A stretch of 64,000 bases of DNA from Casuarina equisetifolia (lineage: Eukaryota > Streptophyta > Magnoliopsida > Fagales > Casuarinaceae), in NCBI GenBank assembly GCA_028551475.1, contig CM052360.1, positions 8,048,501 through 8,112,500 on the forward strand, read 5' to 3'. This document shows positions 12,259 through 24,412 of this stretch, piece by piece. Each line of letters starts with the position of its first letter. The stretch's first letter is position 1. The notes beneath the pieces were generated by a model, which saw only the letters and a list, made by a program, of their open reading frames with translations, had not been told where the DNA came from and made no database searches. A program made the translations under genes and the position numbers.

Positions 12259-12385
12259 AAAAAAAAAAAACCAAAAAAAAGAGATAATCTTTCTCAGTTG
12301 TACATTTTAAGACCCAATAAATTCACACCTTTCTGAATAATTCTCTTGATCATGCCTAGAAGAAGCTGAAAAAGAGTATCATCTT

Positions 12386-14654
12386 TTAGGACTCCAACTT
12401 TCGTGTTAAATCTGAAAGGTACGAATATGCAAATGCTGCGTGTATGGCTGCCCCTATGGGAAGTACATCCTCGTCGACCTTATAGTTGGGGCTATGCGGA
12501 GGATATACAGCTCCAATCTTTTCATTTCTTGCGCCCAAAAATAGGAAGGATCCGGGCACCTTGTCCAAGTAGAAAGCGAAATCTTCACTCCCGGTGAGGC
12601 AAGGAGCTATTTTGACGTTTTCTTCTCCTACAATCTCACTTGAGATACGGCGTACACGTTCATAAACTTTCTCGTCATTTATAGTCGGAGGAATTGTGGG
12701 ATGTTCCTTTCCTGAGAAATCAACCTCAGCGGAGCAACGATGTACTGCCGACTGTCCTTTTATAACCTTGCACGAAGAAGATAAACTATATTAAGTCATT
12801 GGAAAAAATGCCTAGTCCCCATAGGAGATCCCTTGCTTTTGCTTGAATCTCCATAGAATGGACGAAAAGCAGATGAAGAGATTATACCTCTTCTATTCTC
12901 TCCCTTAGGTCAAAGAAGCTTTTCTTGCTGAAAGCCCTGTAAGTCCCAGCCACTGTAGCGGAGTCTGGGATGAAGTTAAATGCCGTCCCTCCTTGCACCA
13001 TGGCAACAGAAACCACCTGCGGTGTTGGGAATTCTTTTAAGGTAAAAAGATGTGACAATTCAACTAAACGTAGTTGAAGTGAATTAATTACCTGGGGATC
13101 TAAAGGGTCAACCTCCCTGGAAACAATATTTTGTAAGCTAATCACTGATCTTGATACAGCGACTATGGGATCGATTGAATCTTGTGGAGTTGCTGCATGA
13201 CCACCTTTCCCTTGGATCTTTGCTTTGAAGCCGCCACACCCAGCTAGAAATACTCCAGGGCGTGAAGCAACAACACCCGTGGGATACATGGTGGCAACAT
13301 GCATCCCCAAAATAGCCTCTACATTTTCTAGTACCCCTTCTTCGATCATGTCTCTCGCACCTTCCCCACGCTCCTCAGCAGGTTGAAATATAAGAACAAC
13401 GGTACCCTGAACTTAAAGGCGTTTTAGTGTCTTGGGGATTAGATGAAATGCACTAAGATAAATGAATCACAGAATTTCAAGGCAACCTGTAGCTCATCTT
13501 GCAGTTGCTGTAGTATCCTTGCAGCACCGAGGAGCATGGCAACATGCACATCATGGCCACAGGCATGCATTTTGCCTTCTTCTTCGCTTTTGCTTTCCCA
13601 TTCCACCGTTTCCTACAAGTAGGAGGCGATTGCTTATTAATAAACCGATGTTGTCTAGTATAATGTTAAAATTCTTGAAATAAATAATATTATACCATAA
13701 ACAACAATTCCTGGAAAAATCTCACCCTATCAAAATTATAAGAAAAAGATAAGGTTGGACATGAGGCTCAACTCCAAGTCTAGATATTCGAGGTCAGTTA
13801 CATAAAAATGAGTTATGAGATAAGCAAACTTTTATAATCCTATGCCTTCATAATTCCAAGGGAACTTTATTGTTAAGATTTATTTGCTTCCCTTGAGTGG
13901 ATGATAACAAAATTCCACTCTAGATACAAATATCCGGTTAAATAACATACTACAGTAGAAGAAACCGAGTTGGACTAAAGATGCTTCAGATTTAAGAACC
14001 TTTTGAGCAAGACAACCATGATTTTGGCTTTTCATGATTATAACGTTCGCGTGCCCTACATCTAAACCGAGAACTATTGTCCTCTCGATCCATGTGAGTA
14101 ACACTGTACACTTTTGTCTGATCGTACCAAACAAAAAAAAATTGACGGAAATGGCACTTTCATAAATCCCTAAAACGAAGAATAAAGCGTGCGAAATACA
14201 TCTTCAGCCTGTTTTCGTAATCCTAATTTGCTTAGTAATAATAGAAAGCAAACAGTAAGATGAAAGAAGTGACCTGAATTGGCAGAGCATCCATATCCGC
14301 TCTAAGAGCAACAAAGGGTGGTGAACCAGACCCAATCTTAGCTACCACGCCGGTCTGTGCCACGAGCCATCGATACTTCATCCCCAGCTGATCAAGCTCA
14401 CGCCTAATGAGCGCACTTGTTTTGAATTCTTCATTAGCAAGTTCTGGGTGCCTGTGAATCTCTCTCCTCGCCTTCTTCATCCAATCCATTGTATTGGGAT
14501 CGTTAGCCAACCTAAATATCAGGTCCTTTACCGAACAATTTGGAAGGATTGTATAAGTGCTGATACAGTTCTCATGGCCAGGAGTTTGAGAGTTCAAAGA
14601 GAAGCTATGGGGTAAGGCGATGGAGATGAGGAATATGTGGGGCAGAAAGCCCAT
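12386..14654 (-). CDS. IAA-amino acid hydrolase, ILR1-like (M20)
   Basis: Five exons, 14654-14274, 13612-13487, 13406-13092, 13016-12888 and 12766-12386, give 443 aa; all joints are phase 0 with GT-AG introns. The enzyme family releases free indole-3-acetic acid (or related jasmonate) from amino-acid conjugates in the ER lumen. Residues 1-20 form a signal peptide. Visible metal-site motifs are HACGHDVH (Cys145, His147), [10 protein letters not shown] (Glu180/181), GMHV (His205) and [12 protein letters not shown] (His408). GGHAATPQ and TGSEDFAFY are also present, as in other ILR1/IAR3/ILL proteins. The length fits the family. The C-terminus ends in RKLES, without the KDEL/HDEL-type signal of many family members. 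Which paralog it is (ILR1, ILL or IAR3 type) and its substrate preference cannot be set from the sequence by eye. Its promoter has a TATA box 47 bp before the start. Confidence 0.95.
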
Positions 14655-14700
14655 CGTGGCTTAGTTGTCTGGATACAAGATGAAACAGACGTTCATTGGT

Positions 14701-14708
14701 TATATATA
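14701..14708 (-). promoter_or_regulatory. TATA box of ILR1-like gene
   Basis: TATATATA lies 47 bp upstream of the start codon on the minus strand. With normal spacing the 5' UTR would be only about 20 nt. Confidence 0.65.
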
Positions 14709-15047
14709 GCGCAGAAAATCACCAAATCCCAAGAACATGTTAAACTGTTATTTTTCTTTACAATTTGAAATCTATTTCAACGTACAAATAACGATGAACG
14801 TAAGAACGCAACTAAAACTTTAATTTTTTTTAATTTTCTTTTTTGGTGTCAAATCTTTTCTTTACAGTCGAAAAAAGTTTACTAAAAGAAGAGGATAAAC
14901 TATGAATTGTGGTTCAAATTTAGAATTTTTGCTAGTGATATGTTAAATATATCAGAGGTTGGTTACATAGTTAGACTCTCCCCCTCTTTTTTTTTTAATG
15001 GAACTTTAATTCTTGAACTAAATGATGCTTTTTTGTGATTAGGAATC

Positions 15048-15188
15048 GGCTCTGATACCATATTAGAAATTGAAGAGCCTAACTAAAACACAGAACTGTG
15101 CAATAGTGGATTGCTAGCGGAAGCTTATAAGGCCAGGCTCTCCTGTCGCCTTACCCAATGTGGGACTATATATTTTAATCCTCCAACA
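15048..15188 (-). mobile_element. TRIM-like LTR with Met-tRNA primer site
   Basis: On the minus strand a 128-bp LTR-like segment starts TGTTGGAGG at 15188, carries AGTCCCACATTGGG, and ends near 15061. It is followed at once by TGGTATCAGAGCC (15060-15048), an exact primer-binding site for initiator Met-tRNA. About 50 bp further on a purine-rich run (14997-14979) resembles a polypurine tract, but no second LTR follows it, so the copy is incomplete. The short LTR and short interior suggest a terminal-repeat retrotransposon in miniature. It lies about 400 bp upstream of the ILR1-like gene. Confidence 0.7.
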
Positions 15189-15189
15189 G

Positions 15190-17690
15190 AATCCATTACT
15201 TTCTAAAGCTAAGGGCTTCCTGGGAATGGTCCTTTACCTAAATTATCCCCGTCTTCATGATGTTGATCGTTAGTTCATGGAAGAAACGTTGACCACATGT
15301 GCCCTCAGTGGAACCGAGGCTCCTGCCCACGTGGTAGAATAGTTACGATCATATTGTTTCTAACCACTCGATTTCTCGACTTTTTTATTCAAGATATCTC
15401 ATTTTCTTGCTCTTTGTCATAGGAGTGAAGATCAAGCAGAATAAAATGTCACTGGAGCACCCAGTTCAGGAATGGCGTCGAAGAGCCTCAATAAGGACGG
15501 AGCTGACTCAGATTGGAAATGAAGGCTAAAACATCTGCACCCTTTATCATCTCCTTACGCCCAAGGAGAGGAACAATCTTCTCTCAGAGATCAAACTTGG
15601 TTAAGGGTGGGGCAAAGGGAGGGGAGAACGTTAGATGATGGAGTGGATCCATCACTGATAATGATAAAGATGAGGTTCATAAAGAAGGTTTTGGAAGAGG
15701 CACAAATTCAACCGGACAACCAGAAGATTGGAAGCCAGTCTACGTTGTTGGTCGGATTGAGAAACATCAAAAACGTGTTGGCTATGTGAAAGGTGTCGGT
15801 CGAGCAGCCTGTCTAACTTTGGCAGTCATGGACAAAATGAGCAAGCTACGTGAAAAGCATGCAGGGTGGGCTGGACCATTACGACGTCGCAGTTGCCAGG
15901 AAGGCCCCGCATAAAAGGACGACCACAAAAACAGTCTTATTCTTTTGGTCTTCTCGTCATTTTTCTTATGTCTCTGGTTTGAGGACAGGAACTTTGGTTA
16001 ATTGTTGAAAAAGGGTGTTATCAAGGATAAAAAGTAGGAAGCACAAATCACGGTTAGTCAGTTATTCGAACTATTATGGCATTTCTACTTTTAGTTGGCT
16101 TTGAAGCATAGATTTTATTTTTTTGCTAAACAGAAATTTATATATACAATACAGCAATACAATATGGTTAGAGGCATAACCCTATAAAAAGACCTTACGC
16201 AACATCTTATCATATTAAAAATGGTGTATTTTTCACAAGCTTTTTAATAGCTTCAAGAGGTACACAAATGCAACATCTTTTATCTCCTTGATCTTTAAGA
16301 AAATGGAGTTTATTTATTGTAACTAATCAATTTTGGATTGGCAACTATCATTGAATGCCGAAGGCTTGTATACCTAAACCACACAATTCCAAACCAATTA
16401 ACTTTAAGTCATTGGGAAATGGGAGAATTCCATGCTGAATTGATTAAGAACTTGTCATTCCTTCTTATAGTCCATATAAGCTTATCTTCTCTCATGTCAT
16501 CATGCTTTGGAATGGTGTCGATGTTTCTTGTGAGCATAGGTCACAAGAATTTCAATCTTGATTACTCACTATCACTGAAACCTTTGCATCTCTTGAGATT
16601 TTTGAAAAGAGGATGAGTTGTTCTCTAGTTCTCCCAACAATTGGTCCTTCAAGTGCCAATAGTCATTAGAAAGTATTTTCCATTTCCTATTAAAGTATAG
16701 ATTTAATGCAACTTCCAAAGTTGGCTTATCTACAAGCTATAAATATGCTATCTTAGTTTCTTACTTTTGGATCACCTTTCTATATACATCAAAATTTTCA
16801 TTGAAAATGAAAAACAGTTAAGAAAAAGCAATCTCTTGGTTTTTTTTTTTTTGTGATAAAAAGATAAGTTTGTATTAATAAAATTCAATATACATAAGCA
16901 AAGGAACATATCTAAGCATTATAAGAATTATGAGATCTACAAAAAAAAGGAAGTTATAAGCCTCCAAATTTCATTCTAAATAATATCTTTTAAGAGAATT
17001 TTATATTTAAGTAGTCTTTTGATTTCTTTGAGAACATATTAATTTTTAGAAGCAATTTTCTGAAAATTGATTTAGATACACATTCATGATGTGCTTTTGT
17101 ACTGCTATATGTTCTATGATATAAGAAAAAGAATAGTGTTTCTAAACCATGCACATTTAAGTTTCCTTTTTCTTTTTGTCATCTTTTTTACATTAACCAT
17201 AAGGTTAGAATCATTGCATTTACTCTTTGATGGAGATTGATAAACCGTTGATTCTTAGTGATGTCTGTCAAGGAAAAAACATAAGACTAGAATTTTGTTA
17301 ATCATATATTACACCATAGCAAATCATCCAGCTAGGTTGACATACTTTTGTTGGTCATGCAACTCAATTAACCACTATAATCATATCCATCTTTGATTAG
17401 GGCCTAGCTAGAGAGAGAATCTACAAACATCACGGTTGCCCAATCTTTTGTTTGCTCAAAAGGAAAGCAAGGGTTGCTCTAGTGTAGCTTGTTTTAGTGT
17501 TATAACAAATTTGTATCTTTTTGTCTTGTAGAAACTCCCACATGCCGTGTTGCCTCTAAACTCTTGCTTGGAGGAGCCCAATCCTCCACCACTACTTTAA
17601 CATTGCACTTTCTCCAACCAAAGGCATGCAAATAAAAATGGCTTCTTATTTTCTTGGCCATATTCTTCTTTCTCTCTAAATATATCTTTT
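15190..17690. other. Intergenic, AT-rich, no gene recognised
   Basis: Only short frames occur (60 codons at 15607-15789 and 92 codons at 16338-16616, both plus), without a recognised domain. A T-run at about 16841-16852 is followed by GTGATAAAAAGATAAGTTTG, which read on the minus strand resembles the poly-A end of a plant LINE. No target duplication or reverse-transcriptase motif was found to support it. Confidence 0.4.
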
Positions 17691-17695
17691 CGTCC

Positions 17696-17840
17696 TATAA
17701 ATCCTCTCCTTTCACCAAAAACCTAACAGTTTGAGTTCCCTTTATCATTTTCCCTTCCCACTATTCCTTTTCCTCCTCCAACATAGTCAAACCATGGCTG
17801 TTACACTCCTCAAAGAATGTAACCAAATCTTGCAGTGAGG
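17696..17840 (+). pseudogene. Possible 5' end of a disrupted gene
   Basis: A TATAAAT box at 17696-17702 is followed by a pyrimidine-rich leader and, 98 bp after the TATA box, by ATG in a good plant context (ACCATGGCT, start at 17794). The frame reads MAVTLLKECNQILQ and then meets a TGA, unless a GTGAGG donor at 17835 is used. The Copia element begins at 17845. No convincing continuation was found beyond the element at 24413, so I cannot name a product. It may be a gene relic, a short peptide gene or a chance frame. Confidence 0.35.
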
Positions 17841-17844
17841 TGGG

Positions 17845-18305
17845 TGTTAGCATATTTTTATAATGTTACCATATTTTTTGAGTTTTTCATAAAGTGGGCT
17901 TATATTAATGTTGGTCTAATAAAGTGAGACTTAAGGATCCATTTAATGAATATGGACTGGCTTGTGTGGGCCATGACTAACCAAATAGGGCCGTGATGAG
18001 TGGGCTTATTTGGTGGCACATAAGGCTAGGGCTAGGTCTTATCCTCTAGCTTATACTATTTAAGCACATTATTCAGGCATTAGGGTTATGTATGGCTTCA
18101 TTCTTCAAGCCATAACCTTTTAACTTCTCTCATCAAGCCAGTGCCTACAGAATGATAATAGAGGATATGAACTTAACCTGAAGATTGATTTCACATTTGT
18201 GAATCTTCCTAAGGGATTGAAATACGGTATGTTTTTCTAACTTCTTACTCGTTTTGGTGGTTTAGATCTATCTACGTAGATCCTATAAAGTTTTCTTTTC
18301 TAACA
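17845..18305 (+). repeat. Left LTR of Copia element
   Basis: 461 bp, TG...CA-type ends (TGTTAG...TAACA). It is nearly collinear with 23956-24412 apart from one small indel in the middle. Confidence 0.95.
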
Positions 18306-18839
18306 TGTGGTATTAAAGCTTCGTAGATGTAGTCTAAAATCTATTTTGATTTTTATTTGGTTTACAATTTATTTTTTTTTGTTTGGTTTAAAATGTGGTT
18401 TGTTTAAATTTTGGGTGTTTTTGTGATTTGGTGAAAATAATTTTTGGATTATTTGGTTTACAAACGTGATTTTCAAGAATTTCAAATTGCAAAAATCTCA
18501 AATCTCTTAATCAGGCAAAATTCAACAAAATTTTGATTTGATTGAGATATTTCTCCTTACAATCAGCTTCTATGCATGTAGATCTATAGATCTACACAAA
18601 CTTTCAGCACAAAAATCGCATTTTCAAGGTATTTTTGTATTTTGTCTGAAAACCTAAATTTTAGGTTCAAATTTGGTGTTTTATGTGGCCTAATCGGCCG
18701 AAAGGCATGATTTTTTAACAATTTTCGGCAAATATGTGCCGAAATTATTGATTGTTTTATGCCAAATTCGCACGAATAATTAAATTGCAAACGAAATCGT
18801 TCATGGTTCATTCAGGTCGATTTTGACCCGAATAAGCTG

Positions 18840-19200
18840 GATTCGACTCGCTTCGCGGGTTACCTAGATCTAGACCCAACCAGGCTAGACCTGAGTTAGG
18901 ATGGTTCGACCTATTTGGGTCAGGCTAGCCTGGACCATCCGGATCGGCTCAGTTTGGCCCATAGGGGTCGGCCTGATCTGACCCACCAGGGTTTTGCTCA
19001 TTTAGGTTAACTCGGTCTGGCCCATTCGGGGCCATGGGTTTGGGCCATTTGGGTTAACCCGATCTGACCCATTTCAGGTCCATGGGTTCTGCCTATTCTG
19101 GTCAACCCAATTTGACCCATTTGGGTCCATGTATTCGACCCGGTCAACAAGTCAACCCAACCTGGTCAATCCGATCAACGATCCCAAAAAAGTCAACAAT
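18840..19200. repeat. GC-rich imperfect repeats with GACCCA/TGGGTC
   Basis: Within the leader of the Copia element is a patch much richer in GC than its surroundings. It holds many imperfect copies of short motifs such as GACCCATTTGGGTC (19114-19127), GGTTAACCCGATCTGACCC, CATGGGTT and GGTCAACCC. Several copies are self-complementary, so the RNA could fold into stem-loops. Confidence 0.75.
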
Positions 19201-20432
19201 TTGACCAAAAACTTTGATTGGTACGTGAGAACGGGTGGATGGTTCAAATTTAGCATGGTTTGAACCAGTGTGTATATTTTTTGAATAACGAACATTTTGA
19301 TACATTATTTGATATGTTTTATATGCATTTTCAGTCTCTTTTGATGTTTTAAAGTTTAAAACATGTATGTTGACATTTTGTTTTCTTTTTATCATGCTTA
19401 AGCTTATTCATATACGTACTTTGTATGTTATTATGGTATATGTAAATGTAACATGCATTTAGTTGAGTGTATTAAAGTGTTTATTCATATTCTAATGAGT
19501 ACATAAAGCATGTCTTACAGTATGGGAATGATCTAATTAAGTTGTAACCGCCAAAATGGCACAGCTTAATTGTGTTCAAAAGATATTTTCTCATGGGGAT
19601 AAGGATGTTTTTAGTTTTAGTATATAATTATACTCCCAAAGAAGATGATTATATATTAAAACATATAGAGCTGCATAGTTGAAATACATGAGTCTAGACT
19701 AATTGGATTTATCTATACATTCAAAGGTGGTAAATGATGAAGATTAGAAAATTCTCATGGCCATTATTGTAGAGATTTTATAATCTTGTATTATGCCCAA
19801 AGGTGTTTATATGATAGAGTTTGTGAATCTCTCAGTATTCATGAAATTAAGTTCATGTCATATTCACATTACTGACCTTATGTCGGTTTTATTTTAATCA
19901 CCTTGTTTGTCAACAAGCTAATTAAGGTTTATATGCAGTCTTCACTTTTGAAGTAGAAGGAAGGCATGAAGTTTTTAATATATATGACATAAGTAGAATT
20001 TTATCTATATGGATAAATCAATAGATCATATTGATTATTACTTTAGTATTGATAAATGTTTATATATGCTGCATAAAATAAAAAAATAAAAAAAAAGACT
20101 TAAAGTTGTTTTGTATACTATCCATGAAGGGGTCAATTTAGAATCACCATAGGGTGATTTATTGCAACATTAAGAAATTTATGCATTAAGTGGCATTAAG
20201 GAATTTTGTCTTATTAAATACTCCCATTAAAGTGTTTGTTCTAAAGCTTGATGGTAATAGAAGTACTAGAAACTATATTAGGGGGTTGATAGATTATCAA
20301 ATCAAGTTTTAGTACCAGTAAAGGTAAGGATCAAGGTTTAATACTCATAAAGTTATTCACAATACCATTAAGGATTTTGAGTTATTTAACATAGTGTTAA
20401 GGGATTAAGCGAAAAATTCTTTTAAGAGGATA

Positions 20433-20466
20433 GTGATCATTGCTTCTTATAAGAAGTAATGATCAC
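20433..20466. repeat. 34-bp near-perfect palindrome
   Basis: The arms GTGATCATTGCTTCTTA and TAAGAAGTAATGATCAC meet with no spacer and differ at one position. It lies in the interior of the Copia element. Confidence 0.9.
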
Positions 20467-23400
20467 ATGAGGATAGATAGACTGCAATTATATGAGGCTT
20501 GGTCAATAAAGTGTAAAGCTAAGAAAGGTCATATGATGATAGACTACAATCTTTGGCATTAGTTTATGAATCTAATTCATCTAAAGCCCCATCTAGTTCC
20601 TAGTGGCTAAATACTAGTGCAACTAATCAAGTTGCTTTCTCCATTTAAGGATTCATAAATAGAAGGAAGCCAAGTAAAGATGAACTAACTTTATAAAACA
20701 TTTTTGAAAGAATTGGTTTTACCAATTTTAGTTTTGGACAAGTGTGGTAACCATTTTACAATAAAGATTTCTATACTTGGTTGTCAATTTAAATAAAGTT
20801 TGTTACTACATTTAGTTTCATGGCTTATTATTATGGTGTTTATCTCTCAAATATCTCTCTCTTTTAGATATTAAAATAAGATATTTGTAAAAGGCCTTTA
20901 TTGGAATAGCTAGTTTACACTTTGTGACATAAAAGTTTTAGTCACATATATTGTAAAAAGTAGAAAGATTGATACAGTATAACATTCAATCTACTCTTGA
21001 AAGTCATCTAGAGATTTGTGTAAACTATGATAAAGGCATATTGACCAATATAAAGAATTAATTTGCAGTCCATTCTTTTGGCCTATTGGAGGTCATATAT
21101 ATTAATATTACAGACCCCTATATAGTAGCACTATATAGAAATTTTTATTTTTACAAGTTCATAAGTTAGTTTTTTTCCCACAATGGTAATGTATTCATTA
21201 AAAGAGTTTGAATCTCTTAAAGAAATTCAAAGTCCTTGGATCGGTGGTTGGGAAACAGTTGTGAAAGAGTATTAAAATGCTCAAATCTAGTTGAGAGATT
21301 AAAATTATGGTAGATATGAGATGCTAATTCATTTAAAGGCTTGTTTATTGAAAGGATTCTAAGAGCATTAACCAATTTGGATTCTTGGGAATCCAGAACA
21401 AAGTGGTGTAGCAAAAAAGGTGTAATTATATTCTTGTAAGTATGACAAGGACTATGGTTTGTAGGATTGATTTACATAGTTTCTTGTGGGAGAAGTTTTA
21501 AGAATACCATTTTATATCTTTAGATATAAGCTTACTAAAGTTATTTTATTAATTCCTTTTAAGTTGTGCACAAGGAGTGTACTAAATCTTAAATATCATA
21601 AAGTGTAAGATGTTTTACAAAATAAAAGTATTCAACTTAACACTCTACAAGTAGGAATAAAGGACTAAAGTTATTCTAGAATAAAGTAATTTAGTATCTT
21701 ACTTGGATCATTTGAAGGGATATTAATTTCTTTAATAAAAGGCTCTAAAAGTATAAAGTTATAAAGTTTCTAAAGCTCAATATGGCAAAGTAAGATATAT
21801 GTTGAGCTTATAGGATTAAAATGGAGACTTATTAAGGTAATTGAACTAGTTATTGATAAAGTTCTAAATGAGGTCTCACAGGTATATGATCTAATTATGG
21901 TATTTATCTTGGCGGTTTTATAGGTAAAGAAGACTGATTATTCATTTATATTATTGGGTCTTTTAGATGACTATGACATTAATATCATGATGGATTCTAT
22001 TGCTCATTAGGATGCCTTAATTGAAATTATGATTAAATATAGTGAGCAATGAAATTTAGTTGATGAGTCATAATGATATTTTGTGATTTTGTTAAGTTGT
22101 CTAAAGGTGGTGAGCATGTTAAATTATCTATTGATAATAAATGTATACAAAAGTTTAAAGAGCTTCTGTAAAAAGTTAAGAGGTTTAAAACCACACTAGT
22201 GGATAGGAAATTACACCATACAGACATAAAGACCATTTTTTTTTTAATAAAGAGGTCTATGTGTGATTTAATCTTAAAGTATATAATATAGATGAATTTA
22301 TGCTTATTTATGGACTCAAGCATGTTTTTCCAATAATAGTACTTGAAGTTTGAAAGTTTATATTTTTATATGGTACTACACTAAATAGAATAGACTATAC
22401 ATGAACATATACTTAGTTTAGTGAGAGTATACCAATACAGATGTTGTCTTGCTTATGAGCAATGATCAAAAGTTCTTTTATGGTATAATAAAGTTATTTA
22501 GTAGTTCATAGGTATTATTATTGATGATTATTGAGTCTTTCTTAAAAAACATAAGTTAATAGTGCTTCATAAAGGTTCTATATGGAGGTTTGCATACCTA
22601 GAATTATTCTTATTCTTAAAGGTAATTGACTAAAACTATAGCAATGCTTAAAAAGTAAAGAAATAAACAAGAAGTAAGTGTCATATTCTAGTGCATTAAG
22701 AAGCACCATGTATGTTTAAGTTTGCACTAGGCCTCACATTATTTTCAACAAGTTTTGGACAGAAGTCAATTAGACTTTGATCAAGTTTATTTAATTGTTA
22801 CAAGAAGTTTCTCAAGTACTTAAAAAATAAAGTTTTATTTGTTGACATATAAATATGTAGATAACTTGTAACTAGTGGGATGTACTAATTTAGACCCTAT
22901 AAGCTGCAATGATGTTTTGTAATCTATATCAGGATGTTGTTATAGTGATTTGGATAGTATCATGAAAGGTGCAAAACATAAACATTTGACTTCTTCAATT
23001 ATATAGGCAAAATTTTGTAGCATGCTATAGGGCAGCTATTCAAGTAATTTGTCTAAAGTACTCATTGATTAGTTGGCAGTATTTAATTTCTTTGTTAGAC
23101 CTATCATGCTATTTTGTGATAATAAAGTTGTTTTATTATAAAACTGTAAAGGTATCACATGGTCTAAACACAAAGAAATCAAACATTAAGTTATAAAGGA
23201 CAAACTTAAGAAAGGTGACATTATAGTTTACAATATCATTATAGATGCTATGTTTACACACCCACATACTAAAAACTTGTGCTTTTAAAGATATGTCATC
23301 ATTATGAACATAAGAGCATAGGATGCTATTGCTTAGTGGGAGCATTGAAATATAAAGTTTACTACTAAATTGATTTACCATTAGGTAAATTGTTGAAATA

Positions 23401-23955
23401 TGTATAATCTGTCATTAGTTTTACTGGCTGTATTTAACACGTGGGTGCTTTATATGTTGACAAGTTAAATATGTATAATATACATAATATATATATAGAG
23501 TGAAGTCTTAAGGGAGGTGTAAACCTTAAGCAATGGTTGAGGTAGCCATAAAGCATGTCTTGTGACACATGAAGTTAAACTCGAGTTATTAAGTACAAGA
23601 CATATAGGTTCATTGGAACCATAAAGTATATTCTTTGATGATATTGTATTATTGAAAGAGAGAGAAATGGATTGACAACATAAATAACACATGAAGTGAA
23701 AAGTGTTATAAGGTTGCCACATTACCATATTCATCCTTATTAATAAGGTTGAAACTTTTGTGACCATGATAAGTACTATATCAATTCAACGGTATAACTA
23801 CTGTCATGATTCAAAAGTTGAAATCTTATATCATGAGAATATTGTTGAAAACCAATCTCTAGATCAATATAAATGCATGCATAAATAATTATTTTGAAAT
23901 ACTAATTATTAATTATTACTATTTTATTCATATTAATATAACCTAAGTGGGAGAA

Positions 23956-24412
23956 TGTTAGCATATTTTTATAATGTTACCATATTTTTTGAGTTTTTCA
24001 TAAAGTGGGCTTATATTAATGTTGGTCTAATAAAGTGAGACTTAATGATCCATTTAATGAATATGGACTGGCTTGTGTGGGTCGTGGCTAACCAAATAGG
24101 GCCATGATGAGTGGGCCTATTTGGTAGCACATAAGGCTAGGGCTAGGTCCTATCCTCTAGCTCATACTATTTAAGCACATTATTTAGGCATTAGGGTTAC
24201 GTGTGGATTTTTCAAGCTGTAACCCTTTAACTTCTTTTATCAAGCCAGTGCCTATAGAATGGGAATAGAGGATATGAACTTAACCTGAAGATTGATTTCA
24301 CATTTGTGAATCTTCCTAGAGGATTGAAATACGGTATGTTTTTCTAACTTCTTACTCATTTTGGTGGTTTAGATCTATCTACGCAGATCCTATAAAATTT
24401 TCTTTTTTAACA
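23956..24412 (+). repeat. Right LTR of Copia element
   Basis: 457 bp. It is preceded directly by the polypurine tract and followed by the GTGGG target duplication. Confidence 0.95.

Larger units (their letters stand above)
17845..24412 (+). mobile_element. Copia-type LTR retrotransposon, decayed
   Basis: The element has two LTRs in the same orientation, 17845-18305 and 23956-24412, both starting TGTTAGCATA and ending TAACA. The 5-bp target duplication GTGGG lies at 17840-17844 and 24413-24417. A primer site TGGTATTAAAGC (18308-18319, 10 of 12 matches to the Met-tRNA type) follows the left LTR, and the polypurine tract AAGTGGGAGAA (23945-23955) precedes the right LTR. The interior is AT-rich and heavily decayed; weak RNase H-like signal near 22.98-23.15 kb supports the Copia order. 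By eye the LTRs differ at roughly 6% of positions, mostly transitions, which suggests an insertion a few million years old. It is broken many times over. Confidence 0.93.
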
